Part shown: positions 13,801-14,374 of the stretch, in pieces | Layout: each line of letters starts with the position of its first letter | Position numbering within the stretch: position 1 is the first letter of the stretch | From: Candidatus Kaiserbacteria bacterium RIFCSPHIGHO2_12_FULL_56_13 | Lineage (GTDB): Bacteria; Patescibacteriota; Minisyncoccia; Phycocordibacterales; Phycocordibacteraceae | Reading direction: 5' to 3' | Assembly: GCA_001781625.1 (NCBI GenBank) | Contig: MFLS01000008.1 | Coordinates: 16,883 to 31,256 of the forward strand | DNA: 14,374 nucleotides | Made by a program: the position numbers and the translations under genes | The notes under the pieces: generated by a model | Databases searched by the model: none | What the model was told of the DNA's origin: nothing | What the model saw: the letters and a program-made list of their open reading frames with translations, nothing else

Positions 13801-14374
13801 TGATCGACTCGGCAAACTTAACTTTCGACGGCACCATCCTCACTGCCGCTCAAGGATCTCTGACCCAAGCAACTTCTACGAGCTTCTTTGCCTCCTCGCT
13901 TCTCGCCAACGTCTTTCGCGCCGGCCAAACCGGCACCACCACCATCACCTCGACCGGTTTCCTCGGCATCGGCACCACCTCTCCCTATGCCGCTCTCTCC
14001 GTCAACGGTCGGGGAGTATTCAACCAAGATGTGAGCGTCGATTACCTCACGGCAACATCGACCACCGCGACCTCGACTTTTGAGGGCGGCCTTGCCGTCG
14101 AGACCTCCGGCTTCGTCTACGATTTCTCGACCGGCAAGGTGGGGATTGGTCTTGCAAATCCGGATTCAAAACTCACCATTTCCACGACGGACAGCGTCCA
14201 ATTGAAACTCCACAGGGACGGCAATACTATCGGGAATGCAGCCAATCTTCAATTAGCTCTTGATGATAGCGCGGGAAATATAACCAACTACGCCTCGATC
14301 CAAGGCACTATAGAGAGCCCCACGGACGGCAGCGAAGACGGCTCGCTCACATTCAATACCGTTTTGAATGCCGC
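10896..14374 (+). CDS. Giant surface protein: N-terminal helix-turn-helix, membrane helix, helical stalk and tail-fibre-like repeats (3' end cut by window edge)
   Basis: The frame is open from the ATG at 10896 to the window end: 1159 codons, no stop. Residues 10-55 are an HTH_17/excisionase-like domain (LLSTNEAAKLSGYSADYLAR, then IGRSWFL at 40-46), near-identical in layout to the upstream gene. Residues 60-90 are basic. Residues about 107-130 (SSHVVSALVAMLVVGCASIL) form the only clear membrane helix. Residues about 131-500 are Ala-rich and helical, followed by a Pro/Ser/Thr-rich stretch and a segment LSADFVTN...VEDLSDLIV. From about 590 the chain becomes Thr/Ser/Gly-rich with repeats of the form VGIGTTSPYAxLSVxG (starting near residues 727, 779, 893, 1023 and 1082, with a variant near 698) alternating with ATSTTATSTF tracts. 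Such repeats are known from phage tail fibres and bacterial surface proteins. The external part is probably an adhesin; the function of the DNA-binding head is unknown. Confidence 0.85.
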   Translation, partial: MNLPSPENLLSTNEAAKLSGYSADYLARLGKSGKIKATRIGRSWFLDRSSFIAFVGEQGDRREAHARALARVREEEYRKHRSPVRRAVKALTTPVPQATFALPSSFSSHVVSALVAMLVVGCASILAAQIVPGAAEFLATQVAQVRTGLAYLVDDHAQSFRERIAKVQRAQKEQMQRVAHDINALTAELAMPPGTSFDRFAFKLPDEAPRARMLPWRIASERAVSLPHEFPTLADLAVLTPQNVFEAVGASAFALGTYARDFIARSPEVIHRMNLVLGEAAIKATHLAIDADTALAYLVADTAPRSAEFVASVIGESGATLAALTAELPYFATDAFKTSALAFAQTAPRLARGGFALEYALAERFVAFTEIARTYGVGAISSSGALAYEVAAGGAELAAPASSLARLADTVAWSAAEISRGAVTTALEPFAFVADRARDSLAVVVTSIMPETPLGAGERTALSTYRTLHRIFDYTTDALAALFTPRPSVVTPFAIVPSPQAATTHPAVVYSSPTTVVYQTAPTSGLSADFVTNSLAGLRTAILNEVSDMVRPISGQVATNIQTINMVSKVEDLSDLIVRDGDFRKGHFDSPYITNATHIDSLELTVNGSATTTNLYVSGNTNIGGDLAVTGTITPAVIAVTGQSSAGYFTATSSTASTFPYASSTAITALDYLAVGRTATTTIRGDTATSTFSGRLSVGTTTPFGDALFVVGTNSPSLFVKGTDGAVGIGTTSPYAKLSVVGPVVAEYFHATSTTATSTFAGGLTTSSSGLNVLTNGNVGIGTSSPDSQFHVAGTGGVLGKFVYDGSLGSTGGGGLSLQTRDLPTGANQQLGYFTFGSDNAGATQWLGAAISAYSESAWADGVEAPSYLTFSTVPEGSLSVTERVRITSAGSVGIGTTSPYAALSVNGRGVFNQDVSVDYLTATSTSVASTFNLAEITTGTTTNATSTTFALSSLTSGRVPYVTTGGRLIDSANLTFDGTILTAAQGSLTQATSTSFFASSLLANVFRAGQTGTTTITSTGFLGIGTTSPYAALSVNGRGVFNQDVSVDYLTATSTTATSTFEGGLAVETSGFVYDFSTGKVGIGLANPDSKLTISTTDSVQLKLHRDGNTIGNAANLQLALDDSAGNITNYASIQGTIESPTDGSEDGSLTFNTVLNA
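13575..13660 (+). repeat. 86-bp exact direct repeat, copy 1
   Basis: Bases 13575-13660 are identical to 13965-14050, 390 bases (130 codons) downstream, and in the same reading frame. It encodes GIGTTSPYAALSVNG and the following GVFNQDVSVDYLT. Perfect identity including silent positions, next to units that have diverged, points to recent duplication or gene conversion. Confidence 0.95.
13965..14050 (+). repeat. 86-bp exact direct repeat, copy 2
   Basis: Second copy of the 86-base unit, in frame and 390 bases after the first. The two copies diverge immediately outside it: GTT versus CTC before, CGCCACC versus GGCAACA after. Such repeats are sites for recombination that would add or remove 130 residues without shifting the frame. 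Confidence 0.95.

Larger units (their letters stand above)
12987..14170 (+). repeat. Tail-fibre-like VGIGTTSP...LSVNG protein repeat region
   Basis: Within the giant protein. Units begin at residue 698 (variant VGTTTPFG), 727 (VGIGTTSPYAKLSVVG), 779 (VGIGTSSPDSQFHVAG), 893 and 1023 (both GIGTTSPYAALSVNG) and 1082 (VGIGLANPDSKLTI). Spacing is irregular, 29-130 residues. Between them lie ATST-rich segments such as FHATSTTATSTFAGGL and YLTATSTTATSTFEGGL. These units are typical of beta-rich trimeric fibre shafts. Confidence 0.75.

Noticed and set aside
13430..14083. 217-codon plus-strand ORF in another frame of the giant protein gene, rich in His and Arg
   Set aside because: It is an out-of-frame reading of the Thr/Ser-rich repeats (ACC and TCG codons shifted); the giant frame is continuous across it.
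13074..14170. Prophage tail-fibre gene as explanation for the repeats
   Set aside because: No other phage structural, lysis or integrase genes are in the window, and the chain starts with an HTH domain and a membrane helix, which phage fibres do not have.

Overview
The window looks like a piece of a Patescibacteria (CPR) chromosome, most likely a Parcubacteria-type lineage; this is an inference from gene style, not from a marker tree. The reasons are: very compact gene packing; core genes next to large unclassified surface proteins; a SecA with an extra block in its first nucleotide-binding domain and without the usual C-terminal zinc motif; a phage-tail-fibre-like surface protein; and genes that mostly lack well-placed Shine-Dalgarno sites and instead have -10-like boxes only a few bases before the ATG. 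TGA is used as a normal stop, so recoded CPR groups (Gracilibacteria/Absconditabacteria) are unlikely.

Layout. On the minus strand, 1-1552 holds a GtrA-type membrane protein followed directly by a glycosyltransferase that joins a GT2 domain to a GT39/ArnT-like membrane domain and runs off the left edge. A compact palindromic promoter (about 1562-1573) separates this pair from a plus-strand pair: an O-antigen ligase/polymerase-like membrane protein with C-terminal TPRs (1580-3517) and murB (3514-4530, ATGA overlap). A tiny Lys/Arg-rich ORF (4672-4719) and a hairpin terminator come next. Then secA (4778-7291), obg (7297-8271) and gatB (8304-9686) follow on the same strand.

The right third is the accessory part. 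A 236-residue protein (9749-10459) has an N-terminal excisionase/MerR-like helix-turn-helix, a long acidic linker and one C-terminal membrane segment. After a 436-base gap that looks like degraded sequence comes a very large ORF (10896 to beyond the right edge, at least 1159 codons) with no in-window stop. It begins with a related helix-turn-helix, then a membrane segment, a long Ala-rich helical region and finally Thr/Ser-rich tail-fibre-like repeats (VGIGTTSPYA...LSVNG). Both genes carry a similar AGATAA(A)CTRTA block just upstream.

How it may fit together: the left half supplies envelope sugars (lipid-linked sugar synthesis and transfer, ligation or polymerisation, peptidoglycan precursor). 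SecA drives export, Obg and GatB serve ribosome assembly and tRNA-dependent amidation. The right end appears to encode membrane-tethered DNA-binding proteins, one with a huge external adhesin-like region. The most interesting candidate for an undescribed system is this pair of helix-turn-helix/membrane proteins, which could couple an outside contact domain to DNA inside the cell.
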